Shown one piece after another: positions 17,537 through 27,517 of a stretch of 64,000 bases of DNA (the stretch's first letter is position 1; each line of letters starts with the position of its first letter). The position numbers were made by a program, and so were the translations under genes. Under the pieces are notes generated by a model. The model searched no databases. It worked only from the letters and a program-made list of their open reading frames with translations, and was not told the origin of the DNA. Source of the DNA: JACDHG01 sp963815295 (lineage in GTDB: Bacteria > Actinomycetota > Actinomycetes > Propionibacteriales > Nocardioidaceae); NCBI GenBank assembly GCA_963815295.1, contig CAWFFZ010000008.1, positions 558,001 through 622,000 on the forward strand. Direction: 5' to 3'.

Positions 17537-18391
17537 CTAGGCGGGAGTCATGGCCCACCTGATCGTCCCCGTCAACAGCCGCCCTGCTGGTTTGACGGCG
17601 ACCGCCTCCGCGAGCGGCAGGTAGGGCAGCCGCAGCGGCCACCGGGTCCACGGTGGCATCAGCCCCACGGCGGCGGCCGCGATAAAGCTGTACCCGGCCC
17701 GGGCGGCAAGAGGCAGCGGCGGTTGCAGCAGCATGAAGCGCGCCGCCGCCCGCGCCTCCTTCGTCCCCGCGAGCTCAGGTCGGTATGCCGCGAGCTGCGA
17801 GCGCAGTTCGGCCTCGGTGAGAGGCGGGTCGACGACGCCCAGCGCCTCGGCCACCCGGGCGGTGTCTGCGACGTACGCGTCGCGCCTGGATTGGTCGAGC
17901 GGCGCGGCACCGTACGCCGTGTGAGCAGCGAGGAAGCTGTCGATCTCAGCGATGTGAACCCACCGCAGTAGGTGCGGGTCGGACGCTGCGTATGCCCGCC
18001 CATCCGGCGCAACGCCCCGCACCCGATGGTGGATGCTGCGGATGCGGGCGACCATCGCCTCGGCATCATCGGCTGTGCCGAAGGTCGTCACGGCGAGGAA
18101 ATAGCTCGTCCGCTGCAACCGGCCCCACGGGTCACCCTGGAAGCCCGAGTGCCCCGCGACACCCGCCATCGCGAGGGGATGCAGCGACTGCAGCAGCAGG
18201 GCGCGTAAACCCCCGACAAACATCGACGCGTCACCGTGCACCTGCCGGATCGGCCTGTCCTCGTCGAACCACCGCGGCCCGGGCGTGTCATGGATCCGAG
18301 CCCGCTTCGCTGGCCCTTCAGGCCCGGCGACACGGCCGAACAGTTGCTGTCCGAGTCGGGTGCGGACCAGAGTCAACGGTGAGCGGGTCAC
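17537..18391 (-). CDS. Oxygenase MpaB family protein (DUF2236)
   Basis: A 284-residue member of the MpaB/DUF2236 family, which includes latex-clearing-protein-like haem oxygenases. Typical stretches are LLLQSLHPLAMAGVAGHSGF, GRLQRTSYFLAVTTFGTADDA and LRWVHIAEIDSFLAAH (conserved histidines that could bind haem). The substrate is unknown. The frame is open beyond, but GTG at 18391 with CATACT six bases upstream fits a leaderless start and avoids overlap with the divergent alanyl-tRNA editing gene. Confidence 0.8.
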   Translation of the reverse strand: MTRSPLTLVRTRLGQQLFGRVAGPEGPAKRARIHDTPGPRWFDEDRPIRQVHGDASMFVGGLRALLLQSLHPLAMAGVAGHSGFQGDPWGRLQRTSYFLAVTTFGTADDAEAMVARIRSIHHRVRGVAPDGRAYAASDPHLLRWVHIAEIDSFLAAHTAYGAAPLDQSRRDAYVADTARVAEALGVVDPPLTEAELRSQLAAYRPELAGTKEARAAARFMLLQPPLPLAARAGYSFIAAAAVGLMPPWTRWPLRLPYLPLAEAVAVKPAGRLLTGTIRWAMTPA

Positions 18392-18409
18392 CTTGCCAGT
18401 ATGCAAGGT
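18390..18409. promoter_or_regulatory. Palindrome over the MpaB-like gene start
   Basis: Perfect 7-bp inverted repeat ACCTTGC / GCAAGGT with a six-base spacer. It overlaps the proposed -10 box and GTG start of the divergent MpaB-like gene, so it could be an operator for that gene. No regulator gene is adjacent. Confidence 0.4.
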
Positions 18410-18495
18410 TGGTGCGCGGCCGCCAGCGTCAATGCTTAGGCGTCGGCGTCGTACGCTTTGCGACATCGCTGATGACCGCCGAGCAAGGAGGCCGC

Positions 18496-19206
18496 GTGAA
18501 CTTTCCTCTCTACTGGCGCGACCAGGAGACCATGCGTTGGACGGCGACCGTCCTGGAGTCAAGCGAGGCCGGGGTCGTGCTCGACGAGTCGGCGTTCTAC
18601 CCAGGTGGAGGCGGACAGCCCCCGGACGCCGGCGTGCTCGAATGGGGTGGCGTCTTCACGCGGATCGAGGGTGTCGACGGCGCCGGTGCGCTGGTGCCGG
18701 TCGACGGCGACCCGGTGCCCATGGCCGGTACGTCGGTCGAAGCCCGGCTCGACGACGTACGTCGTCAGTCGCTGATGCGTACCCACTCGGCACTCCACGT
18801 GGTCTGCGGAGTGGTCTTCCGCGACTTCGGCGCCCTGGTTACCGGCTCGAACATGGAGCCGCTCACGGGCCGGATGGACTTCAACCTCCCCGAGGTGCCT
18901 GACGGGTTCAAGGCCGACCTCGAGCGCAGGGTCAACGAGGAGATCACTCTCGACCGGGCGATCACGGCCCGCATCGTCAGCCGCGCGGAGGCGCTGGGCG
19001 ACAGTGACGTGATGCGGACCGCCCAGTTCCTGATCCCCGACGAGGTCGAGCAGGTGCGCATCATCGATGTGGCCGGTCTCGATGCGCAGGCTGACTCCGG
19101 CACCCACGTCGCGTCTACTCGGCAAATCGGGGAGGTCTCCATCGCGAAGGTCGAGAGCAAAGGCAAAGGCTTCCGCCGGGTGCGAGTCGTCCTCCCGACC
19201 GCGTGA
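18496..19206 (+). CDS. Alanyl-tRNA editing protein (AlaX-M type)
   Basis: A 236-residue stand-alone editing domain related to AlaRS, expected to hydrolyse mischarged Ser- or Gly-tRNA(Ala). The zinc-site HxxxH is present as HSALH (H97, H101). The second half of the site, normally CxGTH, reads DSGTH (D200, H204), so aspartate replaces the usual cysteine ligand. N-terminal FYPGGGGQPPDAG matches the family. GTG start with AAGGAG five bases upstream. Confidence 0.88.
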   Translation: MNFPLYWRDQETMRWTATVLESSEAGVVLDESAFYPGGGGQPPDAGVLEWGGVFTRIEGVDGAGALVPVDGDPVPMAGTSVEARLDDVRRQSLMRTHSALHVVCGVVFRDFGALVTGSNMEPLTGRMDFNLPEVPDGFKADLERRVNEEITLDRAITARIVSRAEALGDSDVMRTAQFLIPDEVEQVRIIDVAGLDAQADSGTHVASTRQIGEVSIAKVESKGKGFRRVRVVLPTA

Positions 19207-19300
19207 CGCGAGCAGAAGCCATTCGTGGCAGTGGCCGACATCAGGCGGGTCCTGGCCGGCATCAGGTCGGCCACTTCGAGCAGAACCGGGGCTGCAGGAG

Positions 19301-19347
19301 TTCACGCGCCTGTAACACAACGGCGTGAAAGGTCACGCGGGCGCAAC
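19301..19347 (+). promoter_or_regulatory. Two GlnR-type boxes upstream of amt
   Basis: Two sites fit the actinobacterial GlnR pattern gTnAC-n6-GaAAC: TTCAC-n6-GTAAC at 19301-19316 and GTCAC-n6-GCAAC at 19332-19347. They are 31 bases apart centre to centre, about three helical turns, and lie 129-175 bases before the amt ATG. GlnR activates amt-glnB-glnD under nitrogen limitation in relatives; the glnR gene itself is not in this window. Confidence 0.65.
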
Positions 19348-19475
19348 ACGATCCGGCGGCCGGTGAAACCTGGCTGAAGGACGCTCGACGTACCAGTGAG
19401 ACGTCGGCTCGGACATCGTGGTCGCCAGGCCCGACGGCTCCCCATGGCAAAGCAAGAGCACGAGGAGACCGTCTC

Positions 19476-20861
19476 ATGAACTCCGGAGACACCGCATGGG
19501 TCCTCACCAGCGCCGCGCTGGTACTGCTGATGACCCCTGGGCTCGCCCTCTTCTACGGCGGCATGGTCCGCTCGAAGAGCGTGCTCAACATGATGATGAT
19601 GAGTTTCGGCGCGATCGGGGTGGTAGGCGTCCTCTGGACCCTCTACGGCTACTCGATGGCGTTCGGAGACGATGTCGGTGGGGGGCTGCTCGGCAGTCCG
19701 TCAGAGTTCTTCGGCCTCAGCTCTCTCATGGGCACCAACGGGCTCGACAACGGCTTCGCGTCCAATGACCTGGTGTTCACCATCCCGTCGATGGCCTTCG
19801 TTGCGTTCCAGGCGGTCTTCGCGATCATCACGGTCGCGCTGATCTCCGGAGCGATCGCGGATCGCGCGAAGTTCGGCACCTGGCTGGTCTTCACCGGGAT
19901 CTGGGCGACAGTGGTCTACTTCCCAGTTGCGCACTGGGTGTTCGCCTTCGACGGAGCGGAGTCGGAGGTGGGCGGGTGGATCGCTAACAAACTGCTCGCG
20001 ATCGACTTCGCCGGGGGGACCGCTGTCCACATCAATGCCGGCGCCGCGGGCCTCGCCCTGGCGATCGTGCTCGGCAAACGAGTGGGCTGGAAGCGTGACC
20101 CCATCCGGCCACACAACCTGCCATTGGTGATGATCGGGGCCGGGCTGCTGTGGTTCGGATGGTTCGGCTTCAACGCGGGATCCGCCCTGGCCGCGAACGG
20201 CCAAGCCGCCGAGGTGTTCGTCAACACCCTGGTTGCGACGTGTGCGGCCATGCTCGGCTGGCTCATCACTGAGCGCATCCGCGACGGACACGCGACCTCG
20301 CTGGGCGGAGCTTCTGGGGTCGTGGCCGGACTGGTCGCGATCACCCCGTCGTGCTCCGCCGTCTCCCCGCTCGGTGCGATCGCCGTCGGCGCGGTGGCCG
20401 GAGCCTTGTGCGCGCTCGCTGTCGGGCTCAAGTACCGGTTCGGCTTCGACGACTCGCTCGACGTTGTCGGCGTCCACCTCGTGGGTGGCTTGATCGGGAC
20501 GATCGCCATCGGCTTCGTCGGTACTGCCGCAGCGACCGCGGGCGTCGATGGGCTCCTGTACGGCGGCGGGGTTGACCAGTTGTGGCGGCAAACAGTGGGC
20601 GCCGGCGCTGTCCTCGCCTACTCCTTCGTCTTGACCTACGTCATTGGCTACGCGCTGCAAGCCACGATCGGGTTCCGCCTCGACGAGGACGAAGAGGTCA
20701 GCGGGGTCGACTCCGCGGCGCACGCCGAGACGGCATACGACTTCCATCAGACGTTCGGAGGCGTGCGCTCCACTGGAGGCGCGGCACTGTCCGACAGGAG
20801 GCTCGTGCCACCCGAGACCGCTGACACGCCGGACACGGAGAAGGAGAGTGTGGAGGCATGA
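19476..20861 (+). CDS. amt: Ammonium transporter Amt
   Basis: A 461-residue channel for ammonium uptake with eleven expected membrane helices. The twin pore histidines are in FPVAHWVFAFDG and VHLVGGLIGTIA, and MTPGLALFYGGMVRSKSVLN is the classical N-terminal signature. The cytoplasmic tail (about residue 410 onward) is acidic and may touch the PII protein encoded next. Its last four bases overlap the glnB start, so expression is coupled. Confidence 0.96.
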   Translation: MNSGDTAWVLTSAALVLLMTPGLALFYGGMVRSKSVLNMMMMSFGAIGVVGVLWTLYGYSMAFGDDVGGGLLGSPSEFFGLSSLMGTNGLDNGFASNDLVFTIPSMAFVAFQAVFAIITVALISGAIADRAKFGTWLVFTGIWATVVYFPVAHWVFAFDGAESEVGGWIANKLLAIDFAGGTAVHINAGAAGLALAIVLGKRVGWKRDPIRPHNLPLVMIGAGLLWFGWFGFNAGSALAANGQAAEVFVNTLVATCAAMLGWLITERIRDGHATSLGGASGVVAGLVAITPSCSAVSPLGAIAVGAVAGALCALAVGLKYRFGFDDSLDVVGVHLVGGLIGTIAIGFVGTAAATAGVDGLLYGGGVDQLWRQTVGAGAVLAYSFVLTYVIGYALQATIGFRLDEDEEVSGVDSAAHAETAYDFHQTFGGVRSTGGAALSDRRLVPPETADTPDTEKESVEA

Positions 20862-21196
20862 AGCTCATCACTGCGGTGATCAAGCCGCACAAGCTCGAGG
20901 ACGTCCGCGCCGCCGTCGAGACGTTCGGGGTGACCGGGATGACGGTCACGGAAGCAAGCGGGTACGGCCGACAGAAGGGTCACACGGAGGTCTACCGGGG
21001 TGCCGAGTACGACGTCACGCTCATCCCCAAGGTGCGCCTCGAGGTGGTCGTGGAGGACGCCGAAGCCGAAGACATCCTCGGCGTCATCGTGAAGAGCGCC
21101 CAGACCGGTCGCATCGGTGACGGCAAGGTGTGGGTGACTGCGGTCGAGACCGTCGTGAGGGTGCGCACGGGTGACCGGGACTCCGACGCGGTCTAG
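20858..21196 (+). CDS. glnB: Nitrogen regulatory protein P-II
   Basis: A 112-residue PII trimer subunit (GlnK type by context) that senses 2-oxoglutarate and ATP/ADP and blocks Amt when nitrogen is plentiful. The T-loop is intact with Tyr51 (RGAEYDVTLIPK), the residue adenylylated or uridylylated by GlnD, and C-terminal TGRIGDGKVWV matches the PROSITE-type signature. It overlaps amt by four bases and glnD by 26. Confidence 0.97.
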   Translation: MKLITAVIKPHKLEDVRAAVETFGVTGMTVTEASGYGRQKGHTEVYRGAEYDVTLIPKVRLEVVVEDAEAEDILGVIVKSAQTGRIGDGKVWVTAVETVVRVRTGDRDSDAV

Positions 21197-22823
21197 CAGG
21201 AGACGCGACCGCGCAGCGACAGCCGATGAGCGGCTGCGCACGCTATGGGACCAGGCTGCGGGGAGCCTGGACCTACCCACGGCGGGCGTGGCCCTCATCG
21301 CTGTCGGCGGTTACGGGCGCGGCGAGCTGTCACCATCGAGCGACCTCGACGTTCTGCTTCTCGCGGCCGACGGCTACGACGAACGGCTGCTGGCGCCTCT
21401 CGCCGAGAAGCTCTGGTACCCCCTGTGGGACGACAATGTCGCACTCGACCACGCGGTCCGCACAATGCGGGAGCTGCGGATGGCAGCCGCCGACGACCTA
21501 CGAGTTGCCCTAGGTCTGCTCGATATGCGACACGTCGCCGGTGATGCCGCACTGACGCTCACCGCCCGCAGTACGACGCTCGCCGACTGGCGGCGGTCCG
21601 CAAAGAGGCGGCTGCCAATCCTCGCGGCGGCGACGCGGCAACGGTGGAGCCAGGTAGGCGACGTCGCCCATGCCACGACCCCGGATCTCAAGGAGTGCCG
21701 GGGGGGACTGCGGGATGTGTCGCTGCTTCGTGGCCTGCTCGCCAGCTGGCTGGTCGACGTGCCTGCTGCCGAGCTCGACCGGCTGGCAGCCCAGTTGCTC
21801 GAGATCAGGGATGCCCTGCACGAGACCACCGGCCGTCATACCGACCGACTCGTCGCCGACTATGCCGCCGAAGTCGCCGAGCGGGTCGGTCTGACCGACG
21901 CCGATGCGCTGCGGACGGAGCTGGTCGAGATCGGGCGGGCCATCGGTCACCTGGCCGCGGTCGCCCTCCGTAACGTCGACTGGATGCTTGCTCCGGCGCG
22001 GACCGGCTCCCGTCGACCAGTGCTCGAGGTCGTCGCGCCCGGCCTGGCGTCCTACCGCGGCGAGGTGGTGCTGACGGAGCGGGCGAGACCCCACCAGGAC
22101 CCGCTGCTCGGCGTCCGCGCCGCCGAGGTCGCGGCGACGCGAGGGCTGGTGCTCACCGATGCGGCTGCGGCCCGGCTCGGCAGCGAGCTGGCGCCAATGC
22201 CGGTGCCATGGCCAGCCGAGGCGCGCGCGATGTTCGGCCGGGTACTAGCCGCCGGACCCGGCCTGATCGACGTGTGGGAAAGCCTCGACCAGTACGGCGT
22301 CGTGGCGGCCCTGCTGCCTGAGTGGAAGCGAGTCCGACACCTCGCGCCGCAGTCGTCCGTCCACACCTACACCGTCGACCGGCACCTCGTGCAGACATGT
22401 GTCGAGGTGGCGCCGTACCTCGACCGGCTCGAGCGCCCCGACCTGCTCGTGACGGCCGCTCTCCTGCACGACATCGGCAAGGGTGGCGACGGGGACCATT
22501 CCGCAATTGGAGCGGTGGTCGCCGGGGACATCGCTGGCCGGATGGGATTTCGGGCGATCGACGTGGCTGTTGTGGCGCGCCTCGTCCGCCACCACTTGCT
22601 GCTGGTCGAGGTGGCGACGACCCAGGATCTCGACGACCCGCGGTCCGCGGCCCACGTGGCGACTGCAGTCGGCGACATACTGACCCTTGACCTGCTCGCG
22701 GTGCTGACCCGGGCCGACGCGCTCGCCACCGGGCCGCAGGCGTGGTCTCCCTGGCGCCAGCAACTGGTCGACACCCTCGTCGATCGGACGCGGCGCCACC
22801 TGCACACCAATGTGGCGGTCTGA
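21171..22823 (+). CDS. glnD: [Protein-PII] nucleotidyltransferase GlnD, lacking ACT domains
   Basis: A 550-residue GlnD. The nucleotidyltransferase domain is intact (VGGYGRGELSPSSDLDVLLL, with S57-D58-L-D60), followed by the helical linker domain and an HD domain (LLHDIGKGGDGDHS, H433-D434) that removes the modification from PII. Family members usually run to about 700-900 residues and end in two ACT domains that sense glutamine; here the frame stops after the HD domain, and ffh begins about 110 bases later, leaving no room for them. In actinobacteria GlnD adenylylates PII at Tyr51. GTG start inside glnB. Confidence 0.9.
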   Translation: MTGTPTRSSRRRDRAATADERLRTLWDQAAGSLDLPTAGVALIAVGGYGRGELSPSSDLDVLLLAADGYDERLLAPLAEKLWYPLWDDNVALDHAVRTMRELRMAAADDLRVALGLLDMRHVAGDAALTLTARSTTLADWRRSAKRRLPILAAATRQRWSQVGDVAHATTPDLKECRGGLRDVSLLRGLLASWLVDVPAAELDRLAAQLLEIRDALHETTGRHTDRLVADYAAEVAERVGLTDADALRTELVEIGRAIGHLAAVALRNVDWMLAPARTGSRRPVLEVVAPGLASYRGEVVLTERARPHQDPLLGVRAAEVAATRGLVLTDAAAARLGSELAPMPVPWPAEARAMFGRVLAAGPGLIDVWESLDQYGVVAALLPEWKRVRHLAPQSSVHTYTVDRHLVQTCVEVAPYLDRLERPDLLVTAALLHDIGKGGDGDHSAIGAVVAGDIAGRMGFRAIDVAVVARLVRHHLLLVEVATTQDLDDPRSAAHVATAVGDILTLDLLAVLTRADALATGPQAWSPWRQQLVDTLVDRTRRHLHTNVAV

Positions 22824-22931
22824 GCGCAACACGGGTGACTCCGGCGCGGCAGGTAGGCTGTGCGCTCGACGTACGTCAGATTCTGGCCGTCTCTGACCGC
22901 CTCCACCGCCGCTCCAAGGACAGATCGCCTC

Positions 22932-24488
<1,557 letters not shown>

Positions 24489-24494
24489 GCTGAA

Positions 24495-25226
24495 TCAGTG
24501 CCGGGTTGTCAGCTCGGGCTCGCTGGCAGGGTCGGTGACGATGGCGTGCGCTAGCTCGCTCAGCTTGCGGTGGTTGTCTCGGGCATACCTGCGCAGCAGC
24601 ATGAACGCCTCGTCGATGGCCAGATGGTGAATCTGCGCGAGCGCGCCCTTCGCCTGCTCGATGACGACGCGGCTGTTGAGCGCTCCTTGCAACTGCTCGG
24701 CGAGCACCTCAGCACGCCGGACCGCCCGCTCCTGGAGGATCCCGATGGTGGCGACGTCAGCCAGAGTTTGCATGATGTGCGAGTCGGACTCGGCCATCCG
24801 GCCTCTGTCGGCCCCAAACAAGTTCAGCGCACCGATGATGTCGCCGCGGAGACGGAGAGGGAACGCGTGCACCGAGCGGAAACCCGCCGCGACGGCGCGG
24901 GCTGCAAAGTGCGACCAGCGCTCCTGGGCCTCGGTCAGGTCGGCGTTGATCACCGGTGATCCGGTGGTGTAGGCGTCCAGGCACGGCCCCTCGCGGTACT
25001 GGACCTGGAACAGCTCGAGCAGTTTCGTGCGCTCGTCAGAGGCGGCCATGAACTGCAGTTGGCCTTGGTGATCCGCCAGCAAGAGCCCGGCAGCGCTCGC
25101 GTCGATGAGCTCTGCGGACCGCGAGGTCACCATCTGCAGGAATTCGATCAGGTCGAACTCGTCGACCAGCGTGTCTGCAACCTCGACGAACACCTCAGCG
25201 AGCCGCTCAGTTGCAATAACGGTCAT
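24495..25226 (-). CDS. GAF and ANTAR domain-containing regulator
   Basis: A 243-residue protein: an N-terminal GAF sensor domain (about 20-165, with EGPCLDAYTTGSPV and HAFPLRLRGDIIGALNLFG) and a C-terminal ANTAR domain (about 178-235, VVIEQAKGALAQIHHLAIDEAF). ANTAR domains bind paired hexaloop RNA hairpins and act as antiterminators. It is the last of three ANTAR genes on this strand. The ATG at 25226 has GGGAGG nine bases upstream, better than the ATG at 25244. Confidence 0.88.
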   Translation of the reverse strand: MTVIATERLAEVFVEVADTLVDEFDLIEFLQMVTSRSAELIDASAAGLLLADHQGQLQFMAASDERTKLLELFQVQYREGPCLDAYTTGSPVINADLTEAQERWSHFAARAVAAGFRSVHAFPLRLRGDIIGALNLFGADRGRMAESDSHIMQTLADVATIGILQERAVRRAEVLAEQLQGALNSRVVIEQAKGALAQIHHLAIDEAFMLLRRYARDNHRKLSELAHAIVTDPASEPELTTRH

Positions 25227-25272
25227 GCTGGACACCTCCCACATCCTCGATACGGTTCACGCAAGCCACTGG

Positions 25273-25998
25273 TCATGGGGCGTCCCGGTCTAATGTCAGT
25301 TTACGCGTGACGATGTCGTGGGCAATGTCTCCGAGCGCCCGATCGTTAGCAAATGCATACGCGCGCAGCCGAACGATTGCTTCTTCGAGGCCCACACCCA
25401 ACTGGACCATGACCATCCCCTGTGCTTGGTAGAGCTCGGAGCGATAGTCCAGTACCCGATCGAGGCCTTCATTCACAAGACCAGTCTGGGCGGTTGCCTG
25501 ACCGTCGATCAGTGTTTGGACTGCTACCTCGGCGAAGCTGAGCGCCTGCGCCAGCGCCTCTCGAGACAGGGTACCCTTCTGGGCACGGTACACATCGAGG
25601 ACGCCAAGGCGGGCCCCGCCGACCTGCAAAGGAAACGCGAAGACTGCGTGCACGCCCTTTTCGTACGCGGCGGGAGAGTAGACCGGCCAGCGAGCTGAAT
25701 CGCTGTCCTTGAGGTCGGGTGCGAGGACAGGCTGGCGCGAGGAAAACGCATCCATGCAAGGACCTTCGCCGAGGGAGAACTGCATTTCCTCCAGTTGCTG
25801 GCTGGCGAGGTCAGAAGCAGCTGCGACGCCCCTCGACGTTGTCTCTCCCATCACGCTGACTCCAGCGCCCGAGGCTGGGAGTGAGTGCGCGGCAGCGGTA
25901 CAAAGCCGACGTAGCCAGCTGATCGTGCCGTCTGCTTCACCGTCGGCCCGCGGTTCAAGTGAGATGAGTGCCCGGACATCGGCAACGCCGCCGTCCAT
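25273..25998 (-). CDS. GAF and ANTAR domain-containing regulator
   Basis: A 241-residue protein of the same plan as its downstream neighbour but only distantly similar: GAF (about 25-165, SLGEGPCMDAFSSRQPVLA, FAFPLQVGGARLGVLDVYR) followed by ANTAR (about 180-235, YQAQGMVMVQLGVGLEEAIV). The ligand and RNA targets are unknown. Tandem GAF-ANTAR genes are common in actinobacteria, often near stress regulators; here they interrupt the ffh-amidohydrolase order. Confidence 0.87.
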   Translation of the reverse strand: MDGGVADVRALISLEPRADGEADGTISWLRRLCTAAAHSLPASGAGVSVMGETTSRGVAAASDLASQQLEEMQFSLGEGPCMDAFSSRQPVLAPDLKDSDSARWPVYSPAAYEKGVHAVFAFPLQVGGARLGVLDVYRAQKGTLSREALAQALSFAEVAVQTLIDGQATAQTGLVNEGLDRVLDYRSELYQAQGMVMVQLGVGLEEAIVRLRAYAFANDRALGDIAHDIVTRKLTLDRDAP

Positions 25999-26079
25999 AG
26001 CCCCACCTGCCTCGTTGGTAGGCCACCAGAGTCCAGGGCGGCAGTTGTTCGATCGTGTGCTGACAAGACTACGTCTGAA

Positions 26080-27348
26080 TCAGCGATGCGGTCCTTCGGG
26101 GCCCGCGGTCTGGCCCTCGTGTGGCTGGACTGGCAACGAGTCTCCCCACATCTGAAGGATGGCCTGTGTGGTGGCCAGCTCTTGAGGTCCCGTATCCGCC
26201 GCTCGTCGCATCGCTGTTTCTTGCGGCGACAGCAGCTCGATAAGTCCCGCTGCCAGTTGTCGCGCAGATAGGTCGTGCTGCTGCGACGCCGCCGCCAGCT
26301 CTGACCGCGCCTCGTCGGCTGAACAGCGCAAGATTGCCATCAGTACGCCGATCGCCTGTTCGATCACCGCGCGGCTTTCAAGGGCTCGAATGAACCCTGC
26401 AGCGGCGAGGCCACCTCCATCATCGTCGGGAGGCAAGTCCGAGGTCAGATCCGACGGTCGGAGCTGACGACGGGCCTGCTTCGATGCGAGCATTGCCTTG
26501 TAGACCTGGTCAAGCACGTCCTGGGCGGACTCCTCACGATCGGCGCGCAGCAACCCCATGGTGACCGAGACCTGAACGATCTTCCCGCCGATGGCGATCG
26601 GCTCCGTAACGGCGGACTTCGCGCGTTCGCTGGCCTTGATCGCGCCGGCCAGAGTGCTGCCCTCGCAGAGGATCGCGAACACGTCGCCCCCGAGTCGGGC
26701 GACCGTGTCGTCGGCCCGCTGGCTGCCCCGTAACCGGGTCGCGATGACGGCGAGGACCTCGTCGCCCACGTGACGGCCGTACGTGTCGTTGACCGACTTG
26801 AAGTCCTCGACGTCGCCGAAGATGAGGTAGGAGCCTGTGCCGGCGAGACCGAGGCGACGTACCGCACTCCGTTCCAGTGTCTTGGTTAGCCGGTCGAGCA
26901 GTTCGCCGTGATGAGGCAGGCCGGTCAGTGGATCGAGCGAGGCGCGCACGACTAGTTGGTCGACCTGGGAGGCGTAGCTCGTCACTTCGGTAGCGGTCAC
27001 CCCCACAGTCGCCGGACGACCGCGGCGTGACGGGACGGAGAAATACGTCAGCTCCCAGTGATGCGGGACGCCACTACCCCTGTCGACAACGGCGTTCTCC
27101 GTGAAGGTGACCTCGTTGTCGAGGGCGTCTTGGAGACGTTCGAGCCATTCAGAAGTGAGGTGGGGCTGCGTCTCGAGCAGGTGCAGACCGACGATCTGAT
27201 CGGTGTCTCGGCGACTCAGCTGCGCATAGGCGGCGTTGGCCCACCGGCAATGAAGGTCAGAGTCGAACCATGCCAAGGGTTGAGGCACCGCTGAGACAAA
27301 CGGATCAAGGGCGGTAGCGCCCTCATTGAGTGTTGAGAAGCCGCCCAT
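26080..27348 (-). CDS. PAS-GGDEF(degenerate)-ANTAR regulator
   Basis: A 422-residue protein with three domains: PAS (about 15-120, PLAWFDSDLHCRWANAAYAQL), GGDEF-like (about 135-300, starting DPLTGLPHHGELLDRL) and ANTAR (about 325-385, VIEQAIGVLMAILRCSADEA). The GGDEF motif reads RLGGDVF: the catalytic Glu is Val, so diguanylate cyclase activity is unlikely, although FGDVEDFKSVNDTYG is well kept and nucleotide binding may remain. It heads the ANTAR cluster and is divergent from the amidohydrolase gene. A GGDEF-ANTAR fusion is uncommon in my knowledge. Confidence 0.85.
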   Translation of the reverse strand: MGGFSTLNEGATALDPFVSAVPQPLAWFDSDLHCRWANAAYAQLSRRDTDQIVGLHLLETQPHLTSEWLERLQDALDNEVTFTENAVVDRGSGVPHHWELTYFSVPSRRGRPATVGVTATEVTSYASQVDQLVVRASLDPLTGLPHHGELLDRLTKTLERSAVRRLGLAGTGSYLIFGDVEDFKSVNDTYGRHVGDEVLAVIATRLRGSQRADDTVARLGGDVFAILCEGSTLAGAIKASERAKSAVTEPIAIGGKIVQVSVTMGLLRADREESAQDVLDQVYKAMLASKQARRQLRPSDLTSDLPPDDDGGGLAAAGFIRALESRAVIEQAIGVLMAILRCSADEARSELAAASQQHDLSARQLAAGLIELLSPQETAMRRAADTGPQELATTQAILQMWGDSLPVQPHEGQTAGPEGPHR

Positions 27349-27517
27349 GTGCCCTGCCTCGCCCTTGCCTCACGTTCGGTGGCACGCCGGGTCCGGGGCA
27401 TCTGGTGCGGTCGCTGGGAACAAATGCACAGCCGCACCACCAGGATATGTGGACTGTGTCTGTTGAAGCAATGACATGCCCCTCAGTCAAGGCCGCGTGT
27501 TCAGGTAGCGTCGCGCC

